Below, in pieces: positions 7,366-16,200 of a DNA stretch of 34,477 nt. The position numbers were made by a program, and so were the translations under genes. Each line of letters starts with the position of its first letter. The stretch's first letter is position 1. The notes beneath the pieces were generated by a model. It searched no databases and was not told the DNA's origin. It saw only the letters and a program-made list of their open reading frames with translations. This DNA is from Pseudonocardiales bacterium (GTDB taxonomy: Bacteria > Actinomycetota > Actinomycetes > Mycobacteriales > Pseudonocardiaceae), in assembly GCA_019243635.1 (NCBI GenBank), contig JAFAUB010000037.1, positions 1 to 34,477 of the forward strand. The letters run 5' to 3'.

Positions 7366-9566
7366 CCACCACCCTGAGTGGCACCCCCGATCCCGAACCG
7401 GACCCCGATGCTGCTGCTGGTGGTGCCGGGTTGGAGCCGGCGCCGGAGGTTGTGGAGGGGGAGGTTGTGGAGGGGGAACTGCTGCGCGATGAGCAGGCCG
7501 CCGCGCTGGCGCGGCGCCAGGGTGTGCGCCGGTGGGTCCCGGCCTGGGTGGTGGTGCTCGTGGTGCGGGTACGCCGCTGCGGGCACAGTGCGCTGGTGTG
7601 GCGGGGGGTGCTGGGCGCCACGGGTGTGCTGCACGTGCTCTGCCAGGGGTTCGCAAGCTGGGGACGCCGGGCCTGGGACGCCTCAACACTGGGTGCTTAC
7701 CGGCGGCAGATCAAAGCCGCGGAGGCGCTGGGGGATCGGGCACTGCTGGCGGAATGGATCGAGCGCCGGGAGCAGGCCGCCCAGGCCCGTCACCAGCGGC
7801 TGCTAGAGCTACCCGCGCTCGCCACGGGCCTCGCGAGCCTCGCGGCGGGCGCCGTGGTCGGGCTGGTGGTGGCGCTGCTGGTGCTGGGTCTGCTGGTGTG
7901 GCTCTCCGGCGCGGGCAGCGTCCTTGGGCCGGTGCTGGCTGCGCTCACCGTGGCCAGCTGGGCCTGTACCTTCATCGCCCTCATCTGGACCCCCGCCGTG
8001 GCCTCGATCCCGGTGTGGGTGCTGGTTGCGGCGTGGCGGGAAGGCCGCCGCGGGGGCAGCTCAGTCGGCTGGGCCCTCGCTGACAAACGCGGTGATGAGG
8101 ATGAGGGCGCGGTGATTACCCCGATGGGCATCGCCCAGGCGCTGGCGCACTTGGGGATCGGTGAGCTGAACAAGGCCATGAAAAAGGGGTGGACCGTGGC
8201 GTTTATTACCCCGCCGACAAGGGTGAACAACCGCGGTTACCATGCGGTATTCGACCTGCCCCTGGGCGTCACCCCCACCATGATTGCCGACAAGGGTGAC
8301 GTGCTGGCTCGCAATCTCCATCGGGCGCCACGGGAAACCTGGCCCTCACAGGCCCAACAACCCGGATGCGTCGACCTGTGGGTAGCCGATCCGGGGGCAA
8401 CCGAAAAACCGGCACCAGAGTACCCCCTGCTGTATGCCGGCACGTGTGACGTGTTCACCGGGGTACCGCTCGGAGTCTCTCAGCGAGGTGACGTCATCGC
8501 CCCGCCACTTGTTCAGAACAATATGGTGTTCGGTGGCCTCATGGGCCAGGGCAAAAGCAACGGGGCCCGCGTCACCATCCTGGGCGCAGCACTCGACCCC
8601 CTCGCGGAGATCTGGGTGTTTGTGTTCGCTAGCAACGGTGATTTCGACGCCTACCAGCCCCGCCTGACCCGATACGAAAAGTTCGCACAAGGTAATGAGG
8701 ACACGGTGTGCGCCGCTGCGCTGGCATCGCTGGAAGAACTCTACACCGAAGTCGGACGCCGGGAAGGGCGACTCGCCCAACTCGGGGCGAAAAAAGTCAC
8801 CCGCACCCTCGCCGAAAAACACCCAGATCTGCACCCGAGAGTGGCGCTGTTCTCCGAATGCCACGAACTCTTCGGCCATGAGCACCTCGGCAAGCTCGCC
8901 GCCGAAATCGCCACCAAAACCCTGCGGCGAGCCCGTAAAACCGCCATCACGCTGGGATTCGACACGCAAAGCTCACGGGCGGACGCGATCCCTCCCAAGA
9001 TCGTGGAACTGGTGACGATTAATGCGTGTTTCGCGGTGAAAACCTGGCGCTCCAACGACGGGTTCCTCGGCGACGGCAGCTTCCAAACCGGGATCCGCGC
9101 CACCGAACTACGCCCCGGCAAAGACCAGGGCACCTCTGTCCTCACCGGCGCCACCACCGAGCGCTTCGAGATCCTCAAATGGTTCTACATCCAAGCCAAC
9201 GACGACACCGGCTACGACGCCGCCACCGAGGTCATCGCCCGCGCCCTGACCACCGTGCACCCCGCCATCCCCGTCCTCGGCGAGCACCCCGCCATGCCCG
9301 CCCTGCCGGAAACCCGGGACCTGCTCACCGACCTCGCCCACGTCCTCGGCACCGATCCACTGCCCGCAGCCGACATCCCCCCGCTGCTCACCCGGCTCGC
9401 CCCGCACTGGACCCCCTACCGGCGCATGACCGGCAAATCCCTGCGCCAGGCGCTCGCCCGGGAGGGAGTGAAGGTGCCCACGACCGGTAACCGCCACCCC
9501 GTCGACCCCACCACCGTGCGCCAGGCCCTCGCCCGGCGCGCCACCACTGAGAGGGACGACACATGA
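7362..9566 (+). CDS. FtsK/SpoIIIE-type DNA translocase (TraB-like conjugation ATPase)
   Basis: 734 residues. An acidic disordered N-terminus is followed by membrane helices at about residues 151-226 (LATGLASLAAGAVVGLVVAL and others). A RecA-like motor domain follows: Walker A in VFGGLMGQGKSNGARVT (about 388-402), a Walker-B-type RVALFSECHELFGHE (about 492-506) where the usual Asp-Glu pair is replaced by Ser-Glu, and a DTQSSRADAIPPKIVELV motif. The C-terminal 80 residues look like a winged-helix DNA-recognition module. In actinomycete AICEs and plasmids one such hexameric motor moves double-stranded DNA between mycelial cells, recognising short clt repeats. The gene is coupled by ATGA to both neighbours. 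It looks intact and is the key evidence that this region derives from a conjugative element. Confidence 0.9.
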   Translation: MTTTLSGTPDPEPDPDAAAGGAGLEPAPEVVEGEVVEGELLRDEQAAALARRQGVRRWVPAWVVVLVVRVRRCGHSALVWRGVLGATGVLHVLCQGFASWGRRAWDASTLGAYRRQIKAAEALGDRALLAEWIERREQAAQARHQRLLELPALATGLASLAAGAVVGLVVALLVLGLLVWLSGAGSVLGPVLAALTVASWACTFIALIWTPAVASIPVWVLVAAWREGRRGGSSVGWALADKRGDEDEGAVITPMGIAQALAHLGIGELNKAMKKGWTVAFITPPTRVNNRGYHAVFDLPLGVTPTMIADKGDVLARNLHRAPRETWPSQAQQPGCVDLWVADPGATEKPAPEYPLLYAGTCDVFTGVPLGVSQRGDVIAPPLVQNNMVFGGLMGQGKSNGARVTILGAALDPLAEIWVFVFASNGDFDAYQPRLTRYEKFAQGNEDTVCAAALASLEELYTEVGRREGRLAQLGAKKVTRTLAEKHPDLHPRVALFSECHELFGHEHLGKLAAEIATKTLRRARKTAITLGFDTQSSRADAIPPKIVELVTINACFAVKTWRSNDGFLGDGSFQTGIRATELRPGKDQGTSVLTGATTERFEILKWFYIQANDDTGYDAATEVIARALTTVHPAIPVLGEHPAMPALPETRDLLTDLAHVLGTDPLPAADIPPLLTRLAPHWTPYRRMTGKSLRQALAREGVKVPTTGNRHPVDPTTVRQALARRATTERDDT

Positions 9567-10483
9567 CCAGCCATCAAGACCCCGGAACCGGGTTAGCCCC
9601 CAGGTTAGGTCAGCCGCAGCGAGTTAGATTTCTCACTCCCCGAGTTAACCCCCTCCAAGCAGCACAAACCCACAGACCTCACTCCGGGCCCCATTCCAGC
9701 ACCCCCAGCGACCAGCAGAAACCCAGGACAGCTAGCCCAGTTAACCCCACACGCCACAACCCCCTCCCACACCCCCAAACACATAGTCCGCCAACAACCA
9801 CCCCACCTCATCCCGCAGCAAGGGCGTTCAACATCGGGCTGTTGGTCGCCACCCAGCGCTCCGACGATCGCACCCTGCCCGCCGAGATCCGCGACCGCTT
9901 CGGCATGCGCGCCTGCCTGCACGTCGGCAACGAGGCCACCAACGACATGATCCTCGGCAAACCCGCCTTCGCCGACGGCGGTCGCGCCACCGACCTGCGC
10001 TACAACATCGACCGCGGCATCTGCGTGGTCAACCACAGCTTCGCCACCAACACCAAATACACCATCGTCCGCACCCACTACGTGAGAGCCCACGACCCCG
10101 AAACCCGCGCTTCCGACCAGATCACCCCGATCATCACCCGGGCCCTCCACCACATGACCGCCACGGGACGCACCGTGCGCGCAGCCCCGGACAACATCAC
10201 CGATGAACCACCACCGCCAGACCACCTCACCGACATCCACACCGTGCTCCACGACCAGCCCCGCGTCCGCACCCAGATCGTGCTCACCCGGCTAGCCGAA
10301 CTCAACCCCGCCGTCTACGAAGGCTGGAGCTTCACCGACCTCAAAACCGCCCTCGCTCACCACGGCGTCGCGATCAGCAAATCCCACGGCAACAGCGTCA
10401 TCCGCACTCACGACATCTCCCACGCACTCACCCACCGCAGCACCAACCACAACCCCAACGGGGCCGCCGATGCGGGGAACTAA
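9563..10483 (+). pseudogene. Truncated second FtsK/TraB-type translocase (C-terminal part)
   Basis: The frame starts at an ATG overlapping the previous stop. The first about 90 residues are Pro/His/Thr-rich low complexity, without family resemblance. From about 9820 it turns into a translocase C-terminal segment (AFNIGLLVATQRSDDRTLPA, EIRDRFGMRACLHVGNEATN, DLRYNIDRGICVVN). It ends with a winged-helix-like tail (LTRLAELNPAVYEGWSFTDL, VIRTHDISHALTHR). Walker A and B are absent, so no ATPase activity is possible. The segment aligns in order with the part of a motor domain after Walker B but is clearly diverged from 7362-9566. Most likely a deletion fused it to unrelated DNA. A short adaptor protein retaining only the DNA-recognition end is the alternative. 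Confidence 0.6.
9592..9748. repeat. Five GTTA(G/A) motifs downstream of the translocase gene
   Basis: GGTTAG, GGTTAG, AGTTAG, AGTTAACC and AGTTAACC occur at about 9591, 9603, 9622, 9643 and 9739 in an A/C-rich stretch. TraB translocases of Streptomyces elements recognise short direct repeats in a clt locus close to traB, so this could be a transfer site. The repeats are short and imperfect, so this is only suggestive. Confidence 0.25.
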
Positions 10484-10811
10484 CCGGGAAACCGGGGAAG
10501 TCTCCCCGCAGCCTCCCCAACCCCACTTCCCCCCGCCAAGCAGCAAAAACCCTCCACGGGGAAGCGCAACCATACACCCGAATTCCCCACCAAAACCCAG
10601 GAAACGACGGCTCCCTCCCGACGAAAGAACACCACCCACCCTCGCCGAGCACATCCAGGCCATCGTCGACTTATTCCCGCCGCTAACCCCCGAGCAGCGA
10701 GACCGCATCGCCACTCTGCTGCGCACCCCCAGTAACCGGCAGACGAACCCACCGGTCCAGCTGAAGCGCCGCAAACCATTCCACAGGGACAAACCTCACC
10801 TCACAAGGTGA
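10470..10811 (+). CDS. Small disordered basic protein
   Basis: 113 residues from an ATG that overlaps the end of the previous frame by 14 bases. The first about 55 residues are Pro/Ser/Lys-rich. The end carries LAEHIQAIVDLFPPLTPEQR, a helical segment seen at the C-terminus of many actinomycete mobile-element proteins. It is the last gene of the transfer operon before the IS3 element. Function unknown. Confidence 0.5.
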   Translation: MRGTNRETGEVSPQPPQPHFPPPSSKNPPRGSATIHPNSPPKPRKRRLPPDERTPPTLAEHIQAIVDLFPPLTPEQRDRIATLLRTPSNRQTNPPVQLKRRKPFHRDKPHLTR

Positions 10812-10869
10812 CTCCCAAGCCACGCGGCGTGTGAACCATCCCGGGTTTGGTAGAGACTCGTTGTTGGGG

Positions 10870-11724
10870 TCAGGCGACTAGGCTGATCAGGTCGCCCAGC
10901 TCGTACAGGGTCTCGTACTCCACCGGTGGCCTGCCTCCGCAGGCTCCGTGCAATCGACGGTTGTTGTACCAATCCACCCATGCCGCGGTGGCGGCGTCGA
11001 CTTCTTGAATAGTATGCCACGGCCCGCGTGGTTTAATCAACTCGGTCTTGTACAGGCCTATCGTGGATTCCGCCAGCGCGTTGTCGAGCGCGTCACCGAC
11101 GGTGCCGATCGAGGCGTCGATCCCCGAATCGATGAGGTGCTGGGTGAACCGGAACGACGTGTACTGGCTCCCCGCGTCGGAATGGTGAACCAGCTTGTCG
11201 ACGCCATGGGTCCAGTGATAGTCTCGCTGCCGTAAGCCCATGTCGATCGCGTCGAGCACGAGATCGGTCTCCTTGGACATGCTGGTTTTCCAGCCGACGA
11301 TCCGGCGGGAGAACACATCAATAGCGAACGCGGTGTACACCGTGCCAGCCCAACTCGACACATACGTGAAATCGGCCACCCACAACCGGTTCGGGGCACC
11401 GGCGGTGAACTGGCGCTTCACCAGGTCTGGCGCCCGGGCACCGTCCGGGTCCGCCACCGTGGTGCGGACCGTCCTGCCCCGCACCGCGCCGGCCAGGCCC
11501 AACGCGCGCATGAGCCGCTCGACCCGGCACCGGCCCACGGTGATCTGCTCTCGGTTCAACTGCCACCACACCTTCTCCGCTCCATACACCGAATAGTTCT
11601 CCTCATACACGCGCTGGATCTCCTTCTTCAACTCCTCATCACGCACCGCGCGCGTCGACGGCCGCCGGCCAACAGCGGCATAATAAGTAGACGGGGCGAT
11701 CCGCACACCGACATCAGTCAGCAC
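10870..11724 (-). CDS. IS3-family transposase OrfB (DDE catalytic subunit)
   Basis: 284 residues in the isolated frame. It has an IS3 helix-turn-helix-like N-terminal part (RRPSTRAVRDEELKKEIQRV, YSVYGAEKVWWQLNREQI) and a complete retroviral-integrase-type DDE core: first Asp in NRLWVADFTYVSSWAGTVYT, second in HHSDAGSQYTS, Glu in DNALAESTIGLYKTELI. The reading frame is open upstream to about 11850, beyond the first Met. This matches the normal IS3 arrangement, in which OrfB is made as an OrfAB fusion by -1 frameshifting near the GGTTTTCTTC stretch at about 11812-11821. It appears intact. Confidence 0.9.
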   Translation of the reverse strand: MLTDVGVRIAPSTYYAAVGRRPSTRAVRDEELKKEIQRVYEENYSVYGAEKVWWQLNREQITVGRCRVERLMRALGLAGAVRGRTVRTTVADPDGARAPDLVKRQFTAGAPNRLWVADFTYVSSWAGTVYTAFAIDVFSRRIVGWKTSMSKETDLVLDAIDMGLRQRDYHWTHGVDKLVHHSDAGSQYTSFRFTQHLIDSGIDASIGTVGDALDNALAESTIGLYKTELIKPRGPWHTIQEVDAATAAWVDWYNNRRLHGACGGRPPVEYETLYELGDLISLVA

Positions 11725-11774
11725 CGCGCAGACCGGCTCGACCCCGAACCGGTTCTTATGATCCGTAATGAACG

Positions 11775-12098
11775 CTACGAGCGTGGCAGTCGAGGGTCGA
11801 GCTCCCTCGCGAAGAAAACCGACGCCGCTTTCAAGATCTCATTCGCCCGCCGCAACTCACGATTCTCCCGCTGCAACACACGAATCCGCTCGCCATCCGC
11901 GGTTGTCGTACCCGACCGGCGGCCCGCGTCGGTCTCGGCCTGGCGCACCCACCGGCGTAACGACTCAGCCGACACACCGACCTTCGCCGCGATCGACACA
12001 ATCGCTTCCCACTGCGACGCGTACTCCGACTGATGCTCCAACACCAGCGTCACCGCGCGCTCACGCACCTCACGAGGGTGCCTCGTAGACCGGGCCAT
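11775..12098 (-). CDS. IS3-family transposase OrfA (helix-turn-helix subunit)
   Basis: 107 residues from the ATG at 12098 (MARSTRHPREVRERAVTLVL), preceded by GGAGG 8 bases upstream. An ATG 15 bases earlier is also possible. Residues about 25-60 hold the helix-turn-helix (AAKVGVSAESLRRWVRQAET). Residues about 70-95 form a leucine-zipper-like coiled coil (IRVLQRENRELRRANEILKA). It ends with the typical FFARELDPRLPRS. OrfA binds the terminal repeats, and the -1 frame shift within its end produces OrfAB. Confidence 0.9.
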   Translation of the reverse strand: MARSTRHPREVRERAVTLVLEHQSEYASQWEAIVSIAAKVGVSAESLRRWVRQAETDAGRRSGTTTADGERIRVLQRENRELRRANEILKAASVFFARELDPRLPRS

Positions 12099-12231
12099 CT
12101 CTCCATCCTCCACTTAGGACAGAGCCTCCATCAGACCCGGGGTGGTTCAGCCGCCCGCGTGCCGGGCAGCATCCAGGATTCGATCGTGGTGGGCGGTGGG
12201 GGCTATGCAGGTTGGCATCGCGGGGGTCCTC

Positions 12232-12266
12232 CCTGCCTGCGGCGGAAGCACCCCGGCGCAGGCAGG
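12232..12266 (-). terminator. Hairpin downstream of the EEP gene
   Basis: A perfect 10-bp stem, CCTGCCTGCG (12232-12241) with CGCAGGCAGG (12257-12266), and a 15-base loop. It lies about 40 bp past the stop of the leftward EEP gene. There is no clear T tract, as is common in actinomycete terminators. Confidence 0.5.
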
Positions 12267-12307
12267 TCGTGGTGTGGTTCCGGGTGGTGGTGCAACCGGA
12301 AGGGCCG

Positions 12308-13162
12308 CTACACGCCTGCGACCAGCGCCATCGCCGAGTGGTCGGTGAGGCCCTGTTCGCGGATGGCGTGCACGTAGTGGCACGCCCGCACCGAGCGGGC
12401 ATGATCAGCGGTGATGAACATGTGGTCGAACCGGTAGCCGTTGCGGGTGCCGTCGCTGGCGGCGCGGCCGTACCACGAGTAGTCCATGCCCTCGGGCGTG
12501 ATCAGGCGGAAGGCGTCGGTGAACCCGGCCTCGGCGAACGCGCGGTAGAAGTCGTACTCCCATTGCCCGAACACCGCGTAGCGCGGCTCGTGGTCGGGCT
12601 CCACGACGTTCAGGTCCCCGGTCAGCACTACCAGCCCGTCTACGCCCATCCGCCGCCGCACATCCGGCAGCGCGGCGGCCACCGCGTCCTGGAAGGTGCG
12701 CTTGGCGACGTTGCGCTGCTCCTTGGGGCCGCGCGAGGGCACGTACAGCCCCACCACACCGACCTCCCCCTGCGGGAGCTTCAGCCGCGCGGCCACGCAG
12801 CGATGCGGCATCACCGCCACACCCACGGCCTCCACCGCCTCCAGCGTTCCGCCGCGCACCGCCACCAGAACCCGGTACGGGTCATCACCGGGCGCGGGCA
12901 GGTGGACGCGGTAATCGAACTCGCCGAGCAGGCGCGCCATCACCTCGCCGGACTCCCCGGCCGCGACCTCGGTCAGGACCAGCACGTCGTGCTGGTCCTG
13001 GGTGGCCAGCCAGACGGCCTGCTGGTGGGTGCGCGCGGGCGAGGCGTGTTGCACGTTGGCCGTCAGCACCCGCACGTGGTCGCGTGGCCCCTGCGGGGCA
13101 GCGGCCGGGTCGGCGGCGATATCCCCGGCGGGTGAGAGGAGGCTGAGCCGCGGTTCGGCCAT
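12308..13162 (-). CDS. Endonuclease/exonuclease/phosphatase (EEP) superfamily protein
   Basis: 284 residues from the ATG at 13162, five bases after the stop of the upstream aldo/keto reductase gene. A metal-dependent EEP fold is indicated by VRVLTANVQHAS (Asn36), VLVLTEVAAG (Glu65), VVLTGDLNVVEPDHEPRY (the GDxN motif), NGYRFDHMFIT and the closing LTDHSAMAL (His of the Asp-His pair). All the usual catalytic positions are present. Family members cleave phosphodiester or phosphate bonds in DNA, RNA, phospholipids or sugars, and the substrate cannot be read from sequence. No signal peptide is seen, so it is probably cytoplasmic. It forms a tight pair with the reductase gene and is probably cargo of the mobile element. 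Confidence 0.85.
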   Translation of the reverse strand: MAEPRLSLLSPAGDIAADPAAAPQGPRDHVRVLTANVQHASPARTHQQAVWLATQDQHDVLVLTEVAAGESGEVMARLLGEFDYRVHLPAPGDDPYRVLVAVRGGTLEAVEAVGVAVMPHRCVAARLKLPQGEVGVVGLYVPSRGPKEQRNVAKRTFQDAVAAALPDVRRRMGVDGLVVLTGDLNVVEPDHEPRYAVFGQWEYDFYRAFAEAGFTDAFRLITPEGMDYSWYGRAASDGTRNGYRFDHMFITADHARSVRACHYVHAIREQGLTDHSAMALVAGV

Positions 13163-13167
13163 GGCGA

Positions 13168-14277
13168 TCACGAGACCACCGCCCGCTGCTCGTCGGTGAA
13201 CACCTCGCCGCCTGCATCCAGCCGGGCCTGCACGCGCCCCATGATCTCGCGGGCGGTGGCCAGCTCGGCGGCGCTGGGCCGCCGCCCCAGGCTGGAGAGG
13301 TTCATGCTGATCTGCTCGGGTGAGCTGAACCCCACCCGCACCACCGCGTTCTCCGAGCGCTCCAGGCACGACCACAGCGCGATCCGCACCAGGTCAACGG
13401 TCTTGGGGCCGACGAGCTGTCGCAGCTCGTTCAGGCCGTCGGTGAGCACGGCCAGCGCGGGTGCGGTGAACCAGCGCTTGCGGCGGCGGTGATCGCCCTC
13501 GCCGAACTCGTGGGGCGCGGTCGGGTCGTAGGTGCCGGTGAGCAGGCCCTGTCCGAGCGGCTTGTTGATCAGCACCCCGCAGCCGTGCACAGCGGCGAAG
13601 GTGAAGATCCCCTCGGAGCGGGCCTGCGGGGTGAGCAGGTTGTCCCGCACGGCGAGTACGTCGGGCTGGATGCGCTCGAACAGCTCCTGGAACCGGGCGA
13701 GCTTGTCGATGCGCGGCCGGGTGGCGTCCAGCCGGTCCAGGGCGAACCGGTGCGGCCCGCGCATCCCCACCGCCCGCACCAGCCCCTCGTCCCTGAACTG
13801 GTGCATCGCCTGCACCGCACCGTCCAGCCAGCGGTCGTTCTCGCCGAACTCGGCGTGGTGGAAGAAGTAGATGTCGAGGTAGTCGGTACGCAGGCTGGTC
13901 AGAGTCTGTTCGAGCTGGTGGCGCATGTGGCCGGGGTCGTAGCCGTGCGCGGCCGTGCCACGGAGGTAGCCGACCTTGGACGACAGCACCACCTCGTCGC
14001 GCTGCACCCCGTCCTCGGCGACCAGTTCGCCGATCAGCCGCTCACTGCGGCCGTGGCCGTAGACGTCGGCGGTGTCGAACAGCCGTGCGCCCAGCAGGTA
14101 CGCGGTGGCCAGCCCGGCGACGGCCTCCTCCTCATCCACCGGTCCCCAGCCCATCGGGAGCCCGAGGTTGTGGTCCGGGCCGCCGATCGTCCAGCAGCCC
14201 ACGCCCAGCGCGGGCACCGTGATCCCGCATGACCCCAACGTCCGCGACGGCAGCCTGCTGCTCGGTGGTGGCGTCAT
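13168..14277 (-). CDS. Aldo/keto reductase
   Basis: 369 residues from the ATG at 14277, with GGAG six bases upstream. The tetrad of the aldo/keto reductase barrel is intact: Asp68 and Tyr73 in RLFDTADVYGHG, Lys101 in VVLSSKVGY and His140 in DIYFFHHAEF. The C-terminal part contains the cofactor-site region (KTVDLVRIALWSCLERSENA, VVRVGFSSPEQI). It is probably NADPH-dependent and acts on a carbonyl compound that cannot be predicted. The C-terminal 50 residues (RRPSAAELATAREIMGRVQA) form an added helical tail. It is co-transcribed with the EEP gene downstream. The pairing is unusual for a housekeeping pathway and suggests a small metabolic or resistance cassette. Confidence 0.85.
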   Translation of the reverse strand: MTPPPSSRLPSRTLGSCGITVPALGVGCWTIGGPDHNLGLPMGWGPVDEEEAVAGLATAYLLGARLFDTADVYGHGRSERLIGELVAEDGVQRDEVVLSSKVGYLRGTAAHGYDPGHMRHQLEQTLTSLRTDYLDIYFFHHAEFGENDRWLDGAVQAMHQFRDEGLVRAVGMRGPHRFALDRLDATRPRIDKLARFQELFERIQPDVLAVRDNLLTPQARSEGIFTFAAVHGCGVLINKPLGQGLLTGTYDPTAPHEFGEGDHRRRKRWFTAPALAVLTDGLNELRQLVGPKTVDLVRIALWSCLERSENAVVRVGFSSPEQISMNLSSLGRRPSAAELATAREIMGRVQARLDAGGEVFTDEQRAVVS

Positions 14278-14353
14278 CAACCGCTCCGTTTCCGTTGACC
14301 ACCAAGGGAATTACGGTGCCGCAGGAGCTATCGGCCGTGTCCGCCGGGATGCT

Positions 14354-14659
14354 TCAGGCGCGGCTGGCCTGCTCCGATTGGTTCTTGGTGCACGAGCACG
14401 ACCGGCACCACACCGGCTCCACCACCACCGTCACGCCGAGCTGGTTCTGTGGGTCGGCCCCCCACTGTGCGTGACCGGCTGCGAGCAGTTCGCGGTAGGC
14501 GGTCTGCACCGGGGACATTTCCGGGCACCACTGCATGCCGTCGTATGCCGCTCCGAGGTTCAGCAGCAGCGCAGCCAGCGCCTGCCGCTGTGCCGTGCTC
14601 AGCTGCTCGTGGTGAATGGCGTTGATCACGCTGGTGAGGGTCACGGGCTGATCACCCAC
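14354..14659 (-). CDS. Small hypothetical protein with a Cys-rich tail
   Basis: 101 residues from a GTG at 14659 (MGDQPVTLTSVINAIHHEQL). It is mostly helical and ends with VEPVWCRSCSCTKNQSEQ, whose CxxCxC could bind a metal. No clear ribosome binding site. It lies 76 bp upstream of the aldo/keto reductase gene in the same orientation. No family recognised. Confidence 0.5.
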   Translation of the reverse strand: MGDQPVTLTSVINAIHHEQLSTAQRQALAALLLNLGAAYDGMQWCPEMSPVQTAYRELLAAGHAQWGADPQNQLGVTVVVEPVWCRSCSCTKNQSEQASRA

Positions 14660-14729
14660 ACCAGGTGTGGCCGGATGCGGGTCGCCTCAGACCGTCACCG
14701 CTGTGTTCGGGTAGCTCTGCCCGAGCAGC

Positions 14730-15936
14730 TCACCAGCGGGCAGCAGATGAACAGCTCGCGCATTCACCGGCGTTCCTGCGGTGGTTTCGCCCATGATCGG
14801 CAACCACATCCGATCCGCATGTGCGGTTATTCCCGAGGCCGGGATGACACCCCCTGATGGGCTGTAGCGGCAATCCCGCCCGGTAGGCCATCCCGCGCAG
14901 TTCCCGGCCTACCGCACCGCGCGGTGACCGCAGTAGCGGCTCAGCGAGCACTTCCCGGGCGAACGGGTCTCGCTGCACCCGGTGCGGGTGGATCTGCTCG
15001 GCGCGGTGGAAGGCGATCACGGCGTCGTCGTGGCGTCCCTTCACCCGGGCCAGCGCCCGGCCATAGTCGCGCCAGTAGGCCGACTGGCGTTCCCGGTAGG
15101 GATGCACGTTCGGGTTCAGGCCCTTCGCGAGCGCAGTGACCATCTCGTGGGCGCCGATCTCCAGCATGGCCTCCATCCGCCACAGGCCCACGTTGGTGGG
15201 ACCGAAGCCCAGCCCGAACGCGGTGCCCTCCCCGGTGCGCATCGCCAGCTCTGCGGCGTACTCCAAGGCCGCCTCGGCGTCAGCGCGATCAGAGCTGGCT
15301 GCCGCGACCCGGGACTGGGACAGCGCCAGCGCGCCCGCCAGCTGTATCGACTCCGGGGTGGTGGTGGGCACCTCGACCGCCGCCAGATCCGTCTTGGCCA
15401 GCCCGAACGCTCCCGAGTCCGGAATCACCTTCGACGCGCGGGAGGCGACCAAGCCCAGCGCGATCGGGGTCTCGCGCCGCTCGGCGAGCTGGTACGCCAG
15501 CGTGACGTCGTTATCCCGGCGCAAATCCAGCGGGGCACCCGCGATGCGCAGCCAATGGCTAACCCCCTGCGCATGCAGCAGCACCGCTAGGTCCAGCAGC
15601 TCGGCGACGTCGCGTCCGGTGCCCAGTGTGGTGTGCATGTTTCGGATCAACGCGGGCAGCGCCGAGGCCGGCTCCGCCTGACGGCACTCATGCAACGCGG
15701 CTTGCACCGCGATCACCCGAGCCCGCAACACCTCAAACCGGAACCACCTCGCCGCCGGGCCGGCGACGGCTGACCGCCAGCAGTGCCGGTCAAGAGCGAC
15801 CTCACCTCGCTCGATCCGGTCGAGCTGCGACTTAACTCATCCCGGTCAGCCCCGCGACCACCACCAGCGACTTACGCCGGCCCTTGCGGATGCGCCGCAA
15901 CCGCTGGCCGATCGTGCGCGCGTCGTCAAGATCCAC
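14730..15936 (-). pseudogene. XRE-family regulator with TPR domain, frame-broken
   Basis: On the minus strand from a GTG at 15936 the frame reads VDLDDARTIGQRLRRIRKGR and continues through a helix-turn-helix to VAGLTGMS, where it meets TAA. Skipping one T gives KSQLDRIERGEVALDRH, the expected continuation of the HTH. A further shift near 15780 leads into a helical TPR-type region (15731 down to about 14880) ending RELRGMAYRAGLP, the usual C-terminus of this family. The frame then runs on to a stop at 14730. Such regulators are common in actinomycete mobile elements beside DUF397-type partners. With its HTH broken by a stop the gene is probably dead, unless the indels are sequencing errors. 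Confidence 0.7.
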
Positions 15937-16200
15937 CGGGCACCGCTCCCCATCGCCGAGGTCATCTCCCTCGCCGATGCCCCGGGACCGTCGCCCCCGG
16001 GACGGTGTACCTCGGCGAAGGGGTACCCGGACAGGTTAGCGACCCTCCCTCTGACGAGGCAGGCCCGGTCAAAGCGGAGTCGGTGGTGACCATCCGGGTA
16101 GGGTTCCCGCGCTTGCGGATCTCCGGTCAGCCCAGGAGTAGTGGAGTGTCGGTGTTCGCTGGTCATCGTATTGCCTGTCCGTGCGGGGAGCGGCGCGTGA

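Larger units (their letters stand above)
10832..12149 (-). mobile_element. IS3-family insertion sequence, 1318 bp
   Basis: The ends are imperfect inverted repeats of about 27 bp. Position 10832 reads inward TGAACCATCCCGGGTTTGGT, and 12149 reads inward on the minus strand TGAACCACCCCGGGTCTGAT. Two overlapping transposase frames lie between on the minus strand. IS3 elements usually make 3-4 bp target duplications; here the flanks are GTG (left) and GCC (right), so none is visible. That suggests a later deletion or recombination at one end. It sits exactly between the conjugation operon and the EEP/aldo-keto reductase block. Confidence 0.9.

Noticed and set aside
12212..13135. Long plus-strand open frame opposite the EEP gene
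   Set aside because: It mirrors a well-conserved minus-strand enzyme; antisense frames of this length are normal in high-GC DNA.
15987..16166. Minus-strand frame before the XRE relic (containing HHRLRFDRACLVRGRVANLS)
   Set aside because: It has some coding character, but no start site, family or partner could be supported.
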